Below, in pieces: positions 10,548 through 22,374 of a stretch of 64,000 nucleotides of DNA; within the stretch, counting starts at the first letter, position 1; the number at the start of each line of letters is the position of its first letter. A program made the translations under genes and the position numbers. This stretch comes from Zygnema cylindricum (Eukaryota; Streptophyta; Zygnematophyceae; Zygnematales; Zygnemataceae), in NCBI GenBank assembly GCA_037447655.1, contig JBBHKE010001084.1, forward strand, positions 58,742 through 122,741, read 5' to 3'. Under the pieces are notes generated by a model. The model saw nothing but the letters and a program-made list of their open reading frames with translations. It was not told the origin of the DNA and searched no databases.

Positions 10548-11710
10548 TTATTCTTTTAGTCCACACTTCTCTCTACAATATTTCAATTTGGGTGATGGCA
10601 CAGGTTTGGTCATCATATCAGCAATCATTTCTCCATCTGGTTTATACACAAGATTCACAATTTTGTTTTCAACTTTTTCCCTCACAAAACTCATCCTTAT
10701 GTCCATGTGTTTAGCTTTGAAATGATGTTTTGGATTGGCTGCATTGGCAATTGCAGCGTGATTATCACAAAAGACTCCATGCACCCATTTTTTCATGTAC
10801 CCCTGTTCTTGTAGCAAAGACTTTGCCCACATCAATTCTTTCACAGCAGAACAAGAGGCCATGTACTCAGCCTCCATAGTGGATTGAGCAACCACCTTTT
10901 GTTGCTTGCTACTCCAACAGCAAGCACCTTCCCCCACATACAATACAAACCCTAAAGTGCATCTTCTCATAGGTGCATCTCCATAACTGGCATCACTCCA
11001 AGTGGTGATGTCACTGTGCTCCCCTCCCAAATGCAACCATAATTCCCTTGTTCCCACCAGATATCTCATGACTCTCTTGGTTGCCTCCCAGTCTCTCTTT
11101 CTAGGATCATTAAGACTCCTACTGAGAACTCCAACTGTTGCCGCTATGTCTAGCCTAGTACAGTTCCTAAAGTAGATTAAACATCCTACAACGTGCCTGT
11201 AAGGAATAGACTTCATAAACTGTCTTTCTTTGAGATGCATATGATCTTCTTAGATTATCACTCCTTCTCCTACACTCCCATCACTTATTTTCTTCAAGTC
11301 CATGGGAGTGGTACAACTGTTTGCCTTTTCCATTTGGAATTTTTGAGCATATTCCTTATAGCTACTTTCTGAGTAAGTCCAGTAATCCTTTTTCCCCTGT
11401 CTCTTTCCATTTTTATCCCCAATATATATCTTGCGTCTCTTAGATCCTTCATATCAAACATACTAATAAGATATTTTTTTAACTTATTGATCTTTTCCAT
11501 AAATTTACTTAACACCAACAAATAATCCACTTAAATTGCAATGAAAATGACACCTTTCTCATCCTCAAACATATAAATAGAATGGTCAGAACTGATCCGG
11601 ATATATCCCAGGCTGGAGAGAAACTCATCTAGTTTCTTTTTTCATTGCCTGGGAGCTTGGTTTAGTCCATATATGGACCTGATGAATCTGCAGACTTTGC
11701 TCTCCTCACC
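10548..11710 (-). pseudogene. Outer copia: reverse transcriptase C-terminus and RNase H
   Basis: This is the minus-strand 3' half of the outer copia pol gene, separated from its 5' half (18,196-21,359) by the nested insertion. The RNase H region (RQFMKSIPYRHVVGCLIYF, WSDASYGDAPMRRCTLGF, TMEAEYMASCSAVKELMW, ending near KPVPSPKLKYCREKCGL) is one open frame from 11,240 to 10,548. The reverse transcriptase part (DYLLVLSKFMEKINKLKK at 11,530, LTQKVAIRNMLKNSKWK) is in a different frame. The expected YVDDLL reads as a stop before DYLLVL, so the catalytic site is lost. The upstream segment GEESKVCRF at 11,683-11,710 continues exactly at 18,201 on the other side of the nested element. Confidence 0.88.
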
Positions 11711-12762
11711 TGTAGAAACTAATGTTTTTTATTAGTATTTTCTAGGTCTGAGAAGAAATATAGAAGTCGAGGCAGTCTATCTCTAACTTCTCTCTCCAAC
11801 TCTCAAACTTGTCGCAGTCACTGAGAAATCGGAGAGGAAACTAGAGCCATGGCTACCTTGGCTATACTGAGGTTTACGGGAATTTTTATATTAGGGTTTA
11901 TTTATTTATTTAAAAGGAATGTGCCGGCGGTAGGATTTGATCCTTGTACCTGCCGGCCGGCAGTCAGGAAATAGCCGGTAGCCTTAGCCGTTAAGTCTAG
12001 AGGTAGTGTTACGCAGTATATAGTTTGATATTTATTTAAACATGTATACGTTCGATAAACCATTTAACTGTAATGAATTACGGGATACATAGATCCAGTA
12101 ATACGTAATGTACGACTTACGGTACGGACATTAATCAGTACCGCGCATTTTGTTTCATAAATGAAACAAATACCGCGCATGTATTTATTACGGCCACGAT
12201 TAAATCCGAATTTAATCGGACGGCCAGGATTAGCGCCGAGATCGCGGAGGAAGATTTCGGCGGTTTGTGGCCATCGCCACATCAGATGACGCGTGGCGAA
12301 ATTCCGTTGGATTGTGGAATCTCCGGAGATTATGGCACCGAATCCGGATTTGACATGTGTCGACACTTTGGACATGTCGTACAATGTTCGTACATAAAGT
12401 ACACCGGCAGCTGTACTTTTGCGTACGGAACTCAATTCTGATTGGTTCCGTACATCAGTAGATAGAGTCTGTGAGAGAGATAGGACTTAGAAAAATTAGA
12501 AGATAGGACCCCCTCTCCCAGAGAGCTTCTGTACAAAAGGTCAACTTTGACCCTCCATAACTTACTGCTCAGGGGAGCAAATTCAGAGATTCTTTTTGCA
12601 ACCGACTCAGGGGAGTCTTGTCTTTACAGGGGTGGAGGTGGTCATGGTTTTTGTCTGCCAGGGTGGCAGTTATTTTTGCTGGAACACAAAGGGGTCAGGA
12701 TTATCCTAGAGGCTTCTTGGAAGCTGTCTACTCTGAGGACTTATGGAGGTCTCAGAGTTTCA
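11711..12762 (+). repeat. 5' LTR of the nested copia
   Basis: It runs from TGTAGAAACTAATG to CAGAGTTTCA (TG...CA ends). Promoter-type features are six GTAC tetramers within 12,379-12,452. An antisense tRNA-like module lies at 11,933-11,994. The first bases form a small palindrome (AAACTAATG...TTATTAGTA). Confidence 0.93.
12379..12452 (+). promoter_or_regulatory. GTAC cluster in the LTR U3/promoter region
   Basis: Six GTAC cores lie within about 75 bp, including CCGTACATC and GCGTACGGA. Comparable clusters occur at the same place in the LTRs at 9,087-9,135, about 9,870-9,895, about 21,717-21,737 and 26,098-26,172. GTAC is the core bound by plant and algal SBP-domain regulators such as SPL7/CRR1. 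A regulatory role here is inference. Confidence 0.4.
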
Positions 12763-12777
12763 GGTTATGGGCCCACC
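12763..12777 (+). other. Primer-binding site complementary to the initiator tRNA-Met anticodon arm
   Basis: GGTTATGGGCCCACC starts at the first base after the LTR. It is the exact complement of GGTGGGCCCATAACC, the anticodon stem-loop of plant initiator tRNA-Met as I know it, and not of the usual CCA-terminal acceptor end. Drosophila copia is primed this way, by a tRNA half cut in the anticodon loop. The ATG at 12,767 pairs with the CAU anticodon and begins gag-pol. The outer element has the same 15 bases at 21,349-21,363, and copia-1 has 14 of 15. Confidence 0.8.
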
Positions 12778-15700
12778 CTCTAGGGTACCAATCTTTAATG
12801 GAACTGGCTTCATATACTGGGAAAGTATGATGATAGGAGCTCTATGCGAAAAAAGGTTTTGGGGGATAGTGAGTGGACGGTTGGGGCGTCCATCAAGTCT
12901 TGGAATTCCTCCAGGGTTTGGAGGAACCAGATTCACCAGGAAAGAGGACCCACCTTCAACGAAGGAAACAAAAGAAGGAGAGGTGGTGGACAAAGGAAAG
13001 GAGAAGGAGACGACCACACCAATAGCAACTGGTTCGACATTCATGTCACCTATTCCGAGGAACGAGGAGAATGATACTGAAACCTGGGTCTTCAACAATA
13101 TGGCGACAAAGCACTTCATCCTACGCCATCTCACTCAAGGACTTGCATGTCCTCATTTGCAGGTAGAAAGAGCATCCGATCTTTGGATGGCTCTCATAGA
13201 GATGTACCGAAGTGGTACGATTCAGCAACAACAGTTGGCTGATCAGAAAGTTAAGGAGTATGTATACAAAGGGGGAAATATGTTGGATTTTTGCAATGAG
13301 CTTGCTACACTCTTCATGGAGCTACAGAGTGCGGGAAAAGATTTTAGTGAAAAAGAAAAGGTTAACTGTTTACTGATGAAGTTACCTGATGAGTTCGTAA
13401 ACATAGTTTACCGTGTGCAGGACTTGCCTGACTCAAGGTGGATATGGAACTCAGTGGTAGGGATGATTCTCGTTCAAGAGAATACGATTGAGATCCGAAG
13501 GGGAGGAAAGAGTGGCCAAGCCTTGGCAACAGCGACTGATTGGAGGAACAGGGATTCTCGAAAACCGGTCGGAAACTATGGGGGTAGGGAGCAAAAAAAA
13601 CAGGCCGATGAGTTCGAACCAAGGGCTCCCAAAGGACTATGTCACTTTTGTAAGAAACCGGGGCACTATATGGCAGAGTGCACTAAGCTAACCGAGCTTC
13701 GGTTAAAGGAGGGGCAGACCGGTGGTACCCCGAGAGGAAAGAAAAAGGCCCTTGTCACACAGTTACTTGAGGCTAAATCCAAGGACGAGGACGATGAGCT
13801 CCTTTTGGATGAGGAGTTGGAGGCGAAAAATGAGGTCGAAATTCCACGAAGGCATAAATGTGCTTACGGTGGATTGAAAGGTGAAGCAGGCTGGATTGTA
13901 GATTCAGGTGCCTCCATGCACATGTGTAAGGATAAACACCTGTTTACTAAGATAAGAAAGATTCCCACCGTAGAGATAGAGTACGGGGATGGGAGGATAG
14001 TCACCACTACTGTTGTAGGATCGGTAGATCTAAAAGTGTTAGTAGAAGGAAAGACATCCATATTAACATTCTCCGATGTATTATTTATTCCGGAGCTGAA
14101 CAAAAATCTTATCTCTACATCAGTATTAGATGATAAGGGTTTTTTTACTAGCACTAGGGAAGGAGTTTTTACTGCTAGTTTTGAGGATGATGTCTATTTC
14201 ATTGCTGAGAAAGGTAGCCATGGGATGTTTAGGCTGATCTTAAGTAATGAAAAGAAGAAACTTTATTATGCTGGTGTTCATGATATTATGATGTGGCATA
14301 AGAGGCTTGGGCATGTGAATCTAGATAAGTTAAGAGAGATGAAAAAGATGGGAGTGGTGGAAGGGATTCAGTTCAGTGAGAGTGATGATATAAGTGATTG
14401 TAGTGGATGTGCTCAAGGTAAAGCACACAGATTACCCTTTCCTAAAACAGCAACTTATAAGGGAGAAAAACTTATAGATCTAGTACACACAGATATTTGG
14501 GGACCGGCTAGAGTGCCCTCACCGGGGGGGAAGAGATTTATGATGACTATAACTGATGATTGGTCTCGGTATTCCCGGGTATATTTTTTGAAAAACAAGT
14601 CCGAAGCTGAGGATTGTTTTAGACAATATAAAGCATGGAGCGAAAAACTCCATGAAACTCCAATCAAGAGAGTAAGGAGTGACAATGGTGGAGAGTATAC
14701 TTCTAACCAGTTTGAGGATTTTCTGAGGGAAGATGGGGTTCAACACCAAAAGACAGTTCCAAAAAATCCGGAACAGAATGGGGTAGCTGAAAGGTTAAAT
14801 AGAACACTAAGTGATAGTGCTAGAAGTATGTTGTCAGATAAAAAGATAGGAAAAAGGTTTTGGGCAGAAGCAATGAACTGTGCTAATTACCTCAAGAATA
14901 GAGTTCTTACTTCAGCTATAAAAGATCAAACACCTTATGAGAGATGGACAGGCCGGAAACCAGACATATCTCACTTAAAGGTTTTCGGCAGTCAAGTATT
15001 CAGTCTAGATACTGATCGGTCCAATTGGAAGCTAGATCCTAAAGGAAAACCGTGATACTTATTAGGATATGATGAAGATGTTAAAGGATATAGAGTTTAT
15101 GATTTAAAAAGGGAAGATATAATCTTAGTAAAGCATCTAGTAGTTATGGATGAAGGAAAGTCTGTGGATCCCTTCAAATATACAAAGTCAGTAAAAATCA
15201 GATTTGGGTCAGAAAATTCCGATGACTTTGAGCTTCCTAACTATCCAGGTTTTAGAGAAGATGACATTCTTGCAGGTACAAATCAGACCGAAAAGGACTC
15301 GGCTGTGGAAACTCCAGTGACAACTCTACTCGAAGCGGAAGACGTGGTGGAAATTGATTCGGAATCAAGGGATAGGGGAGAAGCCGAGTTTGTTCGAAAG
15401 AATCCACGAGAACCATCTATTCCGGCCTCTGATTTTGAGGGGGGGAGGAGAAGTAGCAAAAGACTGCAAGAAAAACAGGTTAATAACAAGGTAACTAAAC
15501 TATCTCATCAAGATGAACCTCAAACTTATGGAGAGGCGATGACTTGTCCAGAAAGAAACCGGTGGAAGACAGCCATCAATGAGGAGATGGCTTCAATCAT
15601 GGCAGCCGATACTTGGGAGCTGGTGGACTGTCCACCTAACCGAAAACCAATCGGTTGTAAGTGGGTTTTCAAACTAAAACTGAACCCAGATAACACAATC

Positions 15701-17101
15701 GAGCGCTACAAGGCCAGATTAGTGGCAAAGGGATTTACACAAAAGGAAGGAATTGACTACGAGGAAACCTTTGCCCCGGTGGTCAGATTTCCCTCCGTCC
15801 GCATACTTCTCAGTTTAGCAGCGGCGGAAGACATGGAAGTGCATCAGATGGACATCAAGACAGCCTTTTTGCATGGAGAATTGGAAGAGGAGATCTTCAT
15901 GCGACAACCCGAAGGTTTTGTGGAGGAAGGAGAGGAGAGTAAGGTATGCCGGCTCATTAAATCTCTTTATGGTTTGAAACAGGCACCTCGACAATGGAAT
16001 AAGAAGCTTGATGAGTTTCTTACCGGTCTGGGATATATTCGGATCAGCTCAGATCACTCAATCTATGTTTTCAAAGATGAGGAAGGTTTGATATTTATTG
16101 CAATTTATGTTGATGATTTGCTTGTATTAAGTAAATCAATGGAAAAAATTAACAAACTGAAAACCGATCTTAAGGGGAGATTTGAAATGAAGGATATGGG
16201 AGAAGCAAGATATATTTTGGGAATTCAAGTAGAGAGAGACCGAAAAAGGAAAATTATAAGATTGACTCAAAAGAAAGCAATAGGGAACATGCTTGAAAAA
16301 TTTCAAATAGATAAAGCTAATAGTTGTACAACTCCAATGGAGTTGAAGAAGGGAAGTGAGGGGAGTGAGGAAGAAGGAGTCATAGTCTTAGACGAGAAAT
16401 TATCTCCTGATGAACAGAAGTTCATGCAGACTATTCCTTACAGGCAAGTAGTGGGAAGTCTAATCTATTTTATGAATTGTACCCGGCCGAATTTAGCTGC
16501 AGCTGTAGGAGTGCTGAGTAGAAGTCTAAATGCTCCCACTAAGAAGGATTGGGAGGCAGCTAAGAGAGTCCTTAGATATTTGGTAGGAACTAGAGATCTA
16601 TGGTTGCATTTGGGTGGGGAGAATACTGACATCACTACTTGGAGTGATGCCAGTTATGGTGATGCTCTGATGAGGAGATGTACTTCTGGATATGTATTAT
16701 ATGTGGGTGATGGGGCTTGCTGTTGGAGTAGCAAACATCAAAAGGTTATTGCTCAGTCCACCATGGAGGCTGAGTATATGGCCTCTTGCTCTGCTGTAAA
16801 ATAATTGATGTGGGTCAAGTCTTTGCTTGGTGAGCTTGGTCACCTTAAGAGTGGTGTGCAGAAAATATTTTGTGATAATCAGGCAGCAATCGCTATTTCT
16901 GCCAATCCTAAACACCATTTTAAAGCCAAACACATGGACATCAGACTCAGCTTTGTTAGAGAGAAAGTAGAAAACAAAATAATCAGTTTAGAGTACAGAC
17001 CAGATAGTGAAATGGTAGCAGATATGATGACCAAACCTGTGCCTTCCCCTAAGCTAATTTTTTGCAGGGAGAAGTGTGGTCTGAAATTAAAGATTGACTA
17101 G
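12767..17101 (+). pseudogene. Nested copia gag-pol, intact frame with two nonsense codons
   Basis: This is a Ty1/copia polyprotein in one continuous frame of 1,445 codons. It begins at the ATG inside the primer site and ends before the polypurine tract. In order it contains gag, the zinc knuckle CHFCKKPGHYMAEC (from residue 292) and aspartic protease DSGAS (D379). The GAG-pre-integrase zinc region HKRLGHVN...CSGCAQGKAH follows, then integrase D576, D639 and E675 (DD35E spacing). Reverse transcriptase carries YVDDLL (16,106-16,123). RNase H carries WSDASYGDA and EAEYMASC. A TGA at 15,053 sits where relatives read KPRYL, consistent with CGA to TGA. A TAA at 16,802 sits where relatives read VKELMW, consistent with GAA to TAA. 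There are no frameshifts. The copy is structurally complete but cannot make full-length pol without readthrough. A gag-protease-integrase product to residue 762 remains possible. Confidence 0.93.
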
Positions 17102-17114
17102 AAAATAAGGGGAG
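17101..17114 (+). other. Polypurine tract of the nested copia
   Basis: GAAAATAAGGGGAG ends directly at the 3' LTR start. It begins within the gag-pol stop region, so coding sequence and tract abut. Confidence 0.85.
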
Positions 17115-18195
17115 TGTAGAAACTAATGTTTTTTATTAGTATTTTCTAGGTCTAAGAAGAAATATAGAAGTCGAGGCAGTCTATCTCTAACTTCTCTCTC
17201 CAACTCTCAAACTTGTCGCAGTCACTGAGAAATCGGAGAGGAAGCTAGAGCCATGGCTACCTCGGAGAGGAAGCTAGAGCCATGGCTACCTTGGCTATAC
17301 TGAGGTTTACGGGAATTTTTATATTAGGGTTTATTTATTTATTTAAAAGGAATGTGCCGGCGGTAGGATTTGATCCTTGTACCTGCCGGCCGGCAGTCAG
17401 GAAATAGCCGGTAGCCTTAGCCGTTAAGTCTAGAGGTAGTGTTACGCAGTATATAGTTTGATATTTATTTAAACATGTATACGTTCGATAAACCATTTAA
17501 CTGTAATGAATTACGGGATACATAGATCCAGTAATACGTAATGTACGACTTACGGTACGGACATTAATCAGTACCGCGCATTTTGTTTCATAAATGAAAC
17601 AAATACCGCGCATGTATTTATTACGGCCACGATTAAATCCGAATTTAATCGGACGGCCAGGATTAGCGCCGAGATCGCGGAGGAAGATTTCGGCGGTTTG
17701 TGGCCATCGCCACATCAGATGACGCGTGGCGAAATTCCGTTGGATTGTGGAATCTCCGGAGATTATGGCACCGAATCCGGATTTGACATGTGTCGACACT
17801 TTGGACATGTCGTACAATGTTCGTACATAAAGTACACCGGCAGCTGTACTTTTGCGTACGGAACTCAATTCTGATTGGTTCCGTACATCAGTAGATAGAG
17901 TCTGTGAGAGAGATAGGACTTAGAAAAATTAGAAGATAGGACCCCCTCTCCCAGAGAGCTTCTGTACAAAAGGTCAACTTTGACCCTCCATAACTTACTG
18001 CTCAGGGGAGCAAATTCAGAGATTCTTTTTGCAACCGACTCAGGGGAGTCTTGTCTTTACAGGGGTGGAGGTGGTTATGGTTTTTGTCTGCCAGGGTGGC
18101 AGTTATTTTTGCTGGAACACAAAGGGGTCAGGATTATCCTAGAGGCTTCTTGGAAGTTGTCTACTCTGAGGACTTATGGAGGTCTCAGAGTTTCA
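17115..18195 (+). repeat. 3' LTR of the nested copia
   Basis: It is nearly identical to the 5' LTR. It is 29 bp longer because a segment containing GGAGAGGAAGCTAGAGCC is tandemly repeated around 17,235-17,290. About four single-base differences are visible elsewhere. Confidence 0.93.
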
Positions 18196-21100
18196 TCACC
18201 TTCCTCTACAAACCCTTCTTGTAGCCACATGAAGATTTCTTACTCTAGCTCACCATTAAGGAAGGCGGTCTTAATCTCCATCTGGTGTATTTTCATGTCT
18301 TCCGCTGCTGCTAGACTAAAGAGAATCCTTACTAATGGGAACCGAACCACAGAAGCAAATGTCTCCTCATAATCTATCCCCTCTTTTTGAGTGAATTACT
18401 TTGCTACCAACCGAGCCTTATATCTTTCAATGGTGTTATCAGGGTTCAGTTCCAGTTTAAACACCTATTTGCACTTGATCGGTTTTTTGTTCGGAGGGCA
18501 GTCCACTAGTTCCCAAGTATTTGCTTCCATGATGGATGTCATCTCATCATTTATGGCTCTAATCCATCTGTCCATCTTTGTACTGTCCATTGCCTCTGAG
18601 TATGACTGAGGCTTATCAGGGTGAGACAGCTAAGTTACCTTGTGAGAGGTCTGTCTTTCCTACAGCCTTTTGTTGCTCCTTCGTCCTCGTTCAAAGTCCG
18701 AAGCTGGGATGGTGGGATGTCTCGGGTTCCTCTGCACTGTCTTATCGTCTCCCCTATCCATGGAAGCCGGTTCCATCTCCTCCTCTTTTGTCTCCTCGAA
18801 GTGTGTAAGGATATGGGCAGATTCCATTTTATCTCACTCATTTTGGATCTCCCTTGAATCTGCAGTCACTTTTTCACTCATGTAACTTTTGGGAATATTT
18901 TAATCTTCCACACCCTCGGACTCAAAGCTGTTTTTTATCTTCTTGGTGTATTTGAAAGTGTCAAATGACTTCCCTTCATCCATAAAAGCTAGATGCTTTA
19001 CCAGAATGGTATCTTGTTTGGCTAAGTCATAGACTCTATATCCCTTGACATCCTCATCATATCCCACAAATTATCTTGGTTTCCCTTTAGTATCTAGTTT
19101 CCAGTTCTTCTTATTTGTGTCAAGACTGTAAACTTGATTACCGAATACTTTCAGGTGAGAAATATTTGGTTTCCTTCCAACCCATATCTCATAAGGTATC
19201 ATTCTTTTCACAGCTGAGGTAAGGACTCTATTCTTAATGTAGTTAGCACAATTCATGGCTTCAGCTTACAACCTTTTCCCTATCCTCTTGTCGACCAACA
19301 TACTACATATGCTATCTTCTAGAGTCTGGTTCAACCTCTCAGCTACCCCATTTTGTTCTGGATTATAAGGTACAGTTTTCTGATGCTGAACTCCCTCATC
19401 CCTCAAGTATTCCTCAAACTGGTTAGAGGTATATTCTCCCCTGTTGTCACTTCTTATTCTCTTAATAGGGGTTATGTGCAACTTCTCACTCCAGGCTTTA
19501 TATTCTTTGAAGTAAGTTGGTGCTTAAGACTTTGTTTTTGGGAAGTAGACTCTAGAGTTATTGGACTAGTTATCAGTAATTGTCATCATGAACCTCTTAC
19601 CTCTAACCGAAGGTACTTTTGCTGGTCCCCAGATATCTGTGTGGACCATATCTAGTACTTTCTCATCTCTATATGTGGCAGTTTTGGGAAAGGGGAGTTT
19701 GTGAGCCTTGCCTTGGGCACAGCCACTACAATCATCCACCATTTCATTATCCCCAAACTGAATGCCTTCTACTACACCAAGCTTCTTCATTTCCCTCAGC
19801 CTATCAAATTGCACATGCCCCAATCGATTATGCCAAATCATCAATTTTGGGACACCGGCATAGTAAACATTCTTCTTTTCATTACTCAGGTTATGCCTAA
19901 ACATATATTGGCTACCCTTATCTACTGTGAAGTAGACTACAACCCCATACTTAGCTGTAAATACTCCTTTTTTAGTGAAGGTATCAAACTCCTTATCATC
20001 TAATATAAAAGTAGAGACGAGATTTTTGCTCAGCCGAGGGATATTAAGTACATATGAGAAAGTGAGTATGGAAGTCTTACCCTTTACTAAGACTTTAGAT
20101 TATTGATCCAACTAGATGTGTAGTAACTACTCTTCCATTCGCGTACTCTATCTCTCTAGTAGGATCTTTCTTAGTTTTGTAAAGAGGTGCCTGTCACGAC
20201 ACATACGCATGATGCACCTGAATCGATGATCCATCTTTCCTGTGCAGGTTCCCAAATGGCTCCAAGAGCACACTTCTGTTTTCGAGGAATCTCTTTCTCC
20301 TCCAGATTCTCGTCAAGAAAAAACTCTTCATCCTCCTCCTCAGAAGACTCATCCTCCTCGGTCTCCCCTTTCACTTGTATGACCACAAGTGCCTTCTTCT
20401 TTTCTCGGAAGAAAACCTCCTCCGCAATATTTTTGGAGCCTCATCTCCGACAGCTTGGTGCAATCAGCTATGAAGTTTCCCAGTTTTTTACACAAATGAC
20501 TAAGGCCCTTTGGAGGCCTTGGTCCTCCAGTTTGATCTTCCCCTCCCTTAAAGTTATTGTATGGCTTCCTCGAATCCTTCCCCCACCGGTCCGTTCCGGC
20601 AGCTAGAGCTTGAACGCTCTTTCCTCCTCTCCGAATCTCGATACTGTTCTCCTGCACAAGTATCATCTTGACCAGTGTATTCCACTTCCACAAACTGTCA
20701 TCCATTTCCTGCACTCGGTACACTATGTTCTCAAACTCATTAGGCAACTTCATGATGAGGGTGTTAACTTTCATCTTCATTGTACCGGTCCACCCAGCAC
20801 GCTCCATCTCCGTATACAAAGAAGAGAGGTCATTAAATTAGTCTACCATTTCCCACTCTTTGTAAGTGTACTCTCCTAACCTTTGCTCGGCCAACTAGAG
20901 CTCCTGAATGGTACCGGCTCTATAGATCTCCACTAAGGTCTCCCACAACTCCTCGGCCTTGAAAATGTGGAGATTGGAGGTTGCCAAAACTTGAGAAAGA
21001 TACCTCAAAATGAAGTGTCTGGCAGCCATGTTTGTGTATTCCCACATTTGAATATCGTTTTCTTCGGTCTTCACGGCCGCCACTTCGGGTACCGTGGCGA

Positions 21101-21359
21101 TAGGAGTAAGAGGTGTCTCCTTCCCTTTCCCTTTTATGGACACACTGTTGTCTTCGTTGTGTGCCTCCTCCGTTGGAGCAAATACTGCTACAGAAAACCT
21201 CACTCCACCAAACCCTTGTGAGATTCCCTGAGATGGACGATTCACTTGTCCACTGACAATACCCCAGTATTGATTTTCACACAAATCCCCTACCATCATG
21301 GCTTCCCAATAAATGAACCCAGACCCGTTGAAGATGGGCACCTTAGAGGGTGGGCCCAT
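18196..21359 (-). pseudogene. Outer copia: gag, protease, integrase, reverse transcriptase N-terminus
   Basis: This is the minus-strand 5' portion of the outer copia polyprotein. It starts MGPPSKVPIFNGSGFIYWE at 21,359, with the ATG inside the primer site. The first frame runs to 20,895, where a stop replaces the Leu-Ala-Asp of relatives. Gag continues at 20,819, with a knuckle reading LSHLCKKLGNFIADC that has lost its first Cys. Protease DSGAS is near 20,230 and the pre-integrase zinc region (NRLGHVQFDRL, CSGCAQGKAH) is at 19,905-19,600. Integrase segments (DIWGPAKVP, SDNRGEYTSNQFEEY, PEQNGVAERLNQTL) span 19,650-19,266, and NCANYIKNRVL starts at 19,256. Reverse transcriptase begins below 18,600 and breaks at the nested element at 18,200. 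Several stops and frameshifts make it defective. Confidence 0.9.
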
Positions 21360-21363
21360 AACC
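21349..21363 (-). other. Primer-binding site of the outer copia, half-tRNA type
   Basis: On the minus strand GGTTATGGGCCCACC directly follows the LTR end TTGTA. It is identical to the site of the nested element. Confidence 0.8.
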
Positions 21364-22374
21364 TACAATTCTGTGTCCCCCATTGGACTACAGAATTTAG
21401 GAATCCTCTAGATAGTTTTTGACTAACCCTTCTTCAGTTAGGATCACAACTACTGAAGTAGGCAAACAAGCAACCTGACTGCACCCTGAAGCACTGTGGA
21501 CTCCCTTGAGTCCGCAGCAAACGAAATCACTGAAAACGCCCAACCAAGCAATCAATTATGAAATGGCAAAGATGCCAAAATATATACAAGCTCATTGGGA
21601 GAGAGGCGACTACCTCCTTAATCTCCTAAGTCCTAAACTCCTCTCACAACCCTCATCAACTAATGTACGAACCAATCAGAGAACTGTAAAGTATAGAAAA
21701 GAATTACGGCCGGCGTACTTTCTGTACGGTCTGTATACAACTCGGCCATTGAGTGGACGCTTGTCTCTTCCGGACTCGCCCTCATGCTCTCCGAGATTCC
21801 TGATTCCCAATGTCATCTTGCCACGTGGCGCCCGGTCATGCCACGCCTGAAAACTCCCAAAGCGACCATTCCGAGATCTCGGCGATGTTGCGTGCCGTCG
21901 GATCTAAAAGGGCTTTGAAAGCTAGTCGTTGAAAATCGATGTCTGGTAAATTTGTTTCGTGCCGTTTCATATTTTCGCAGTGTAATCCAATTTGTTTCTA
22001 TGTTACTTATCCGTAATTTTGTTAATCGGATTAGTGAACTCTGACTCATTTAAATACTAATCATACCCCATGTACTCTAACGGACTTCAACGACAGACCG
22101 GCTAAGGCTGACGGCTACGCCTCGCTCTGTCGGTCAGAGGTTCAAGTCGTGTCGGACTCATCTTTTTTTTTAGAAGTGATTTATGTCACTTTTTTTGACC
22201 CGCCTAAGGAGCCAAGGCAGCCTTGGCTCCACCACCCTCTCTTTCCTTCAATGACTACAATAAGTATGGGGGGTAGAGGGAAGAGGTGGAGGCAAACTGC
22301 GTGCGCTTTTCTTTTCTGTTTTCACTAACCTATTCAGACCTAGAAAATACTTCATAAATCTAGTAATTTTAACA
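21364..22374 (-). repeat. 5' LTR of the outer copia
   Basis: This is a 1,011-bp LTR. On the minus strand it starts TGTTAAAATTACTAG at 22,374 and ends CAGAATTGTA at 21,364. It contains a GTAC cluster near 21,717-21,737 and a tRNA-like module on the opposite strand near 22,100-22,155 (B-box-like GGTTCAAGTCG). Confidence 0.85.

Larger units (their letters stand above)
11711..18195 (+). mobile_element. Full-length nested Ty1/copia element
   Basis: This is a complete 6,485-bp element: 1,052-bp 5' LTR, primer site, single-frame gag-pol, polypurine tract and 1,081-bp 3' LTR. It is flanked by the 5-bp duplication TCACC (11,706-11,710 and 18,196-18,200). It was inserted into the reverse transcriptase region of an older antisense member of the same family. 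The LTRs differ by about four substitutions and one 29-bp tandem duplication, which indicates a recent insertion. Confidence 0.95.
9578..22374 (-). mobile_element. Outer antisense Ty1/copia element with nested copia
   Basis: LTRs (21,364-22,374 and 9,578-10,519), primer site, gag-pol remnants and polypurine tract are in the correct order on the minus strand. They are interrupted by the 11,711-18,195 insertion. Subtracting that insertion and one TSD leaves an element of about 6.3 kb. The 5-bp flanks (GGATC on the left, CTTAC on the right) do not match, so either the ends were rearranged or the element is a recombinant. Confidence 0.85.
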
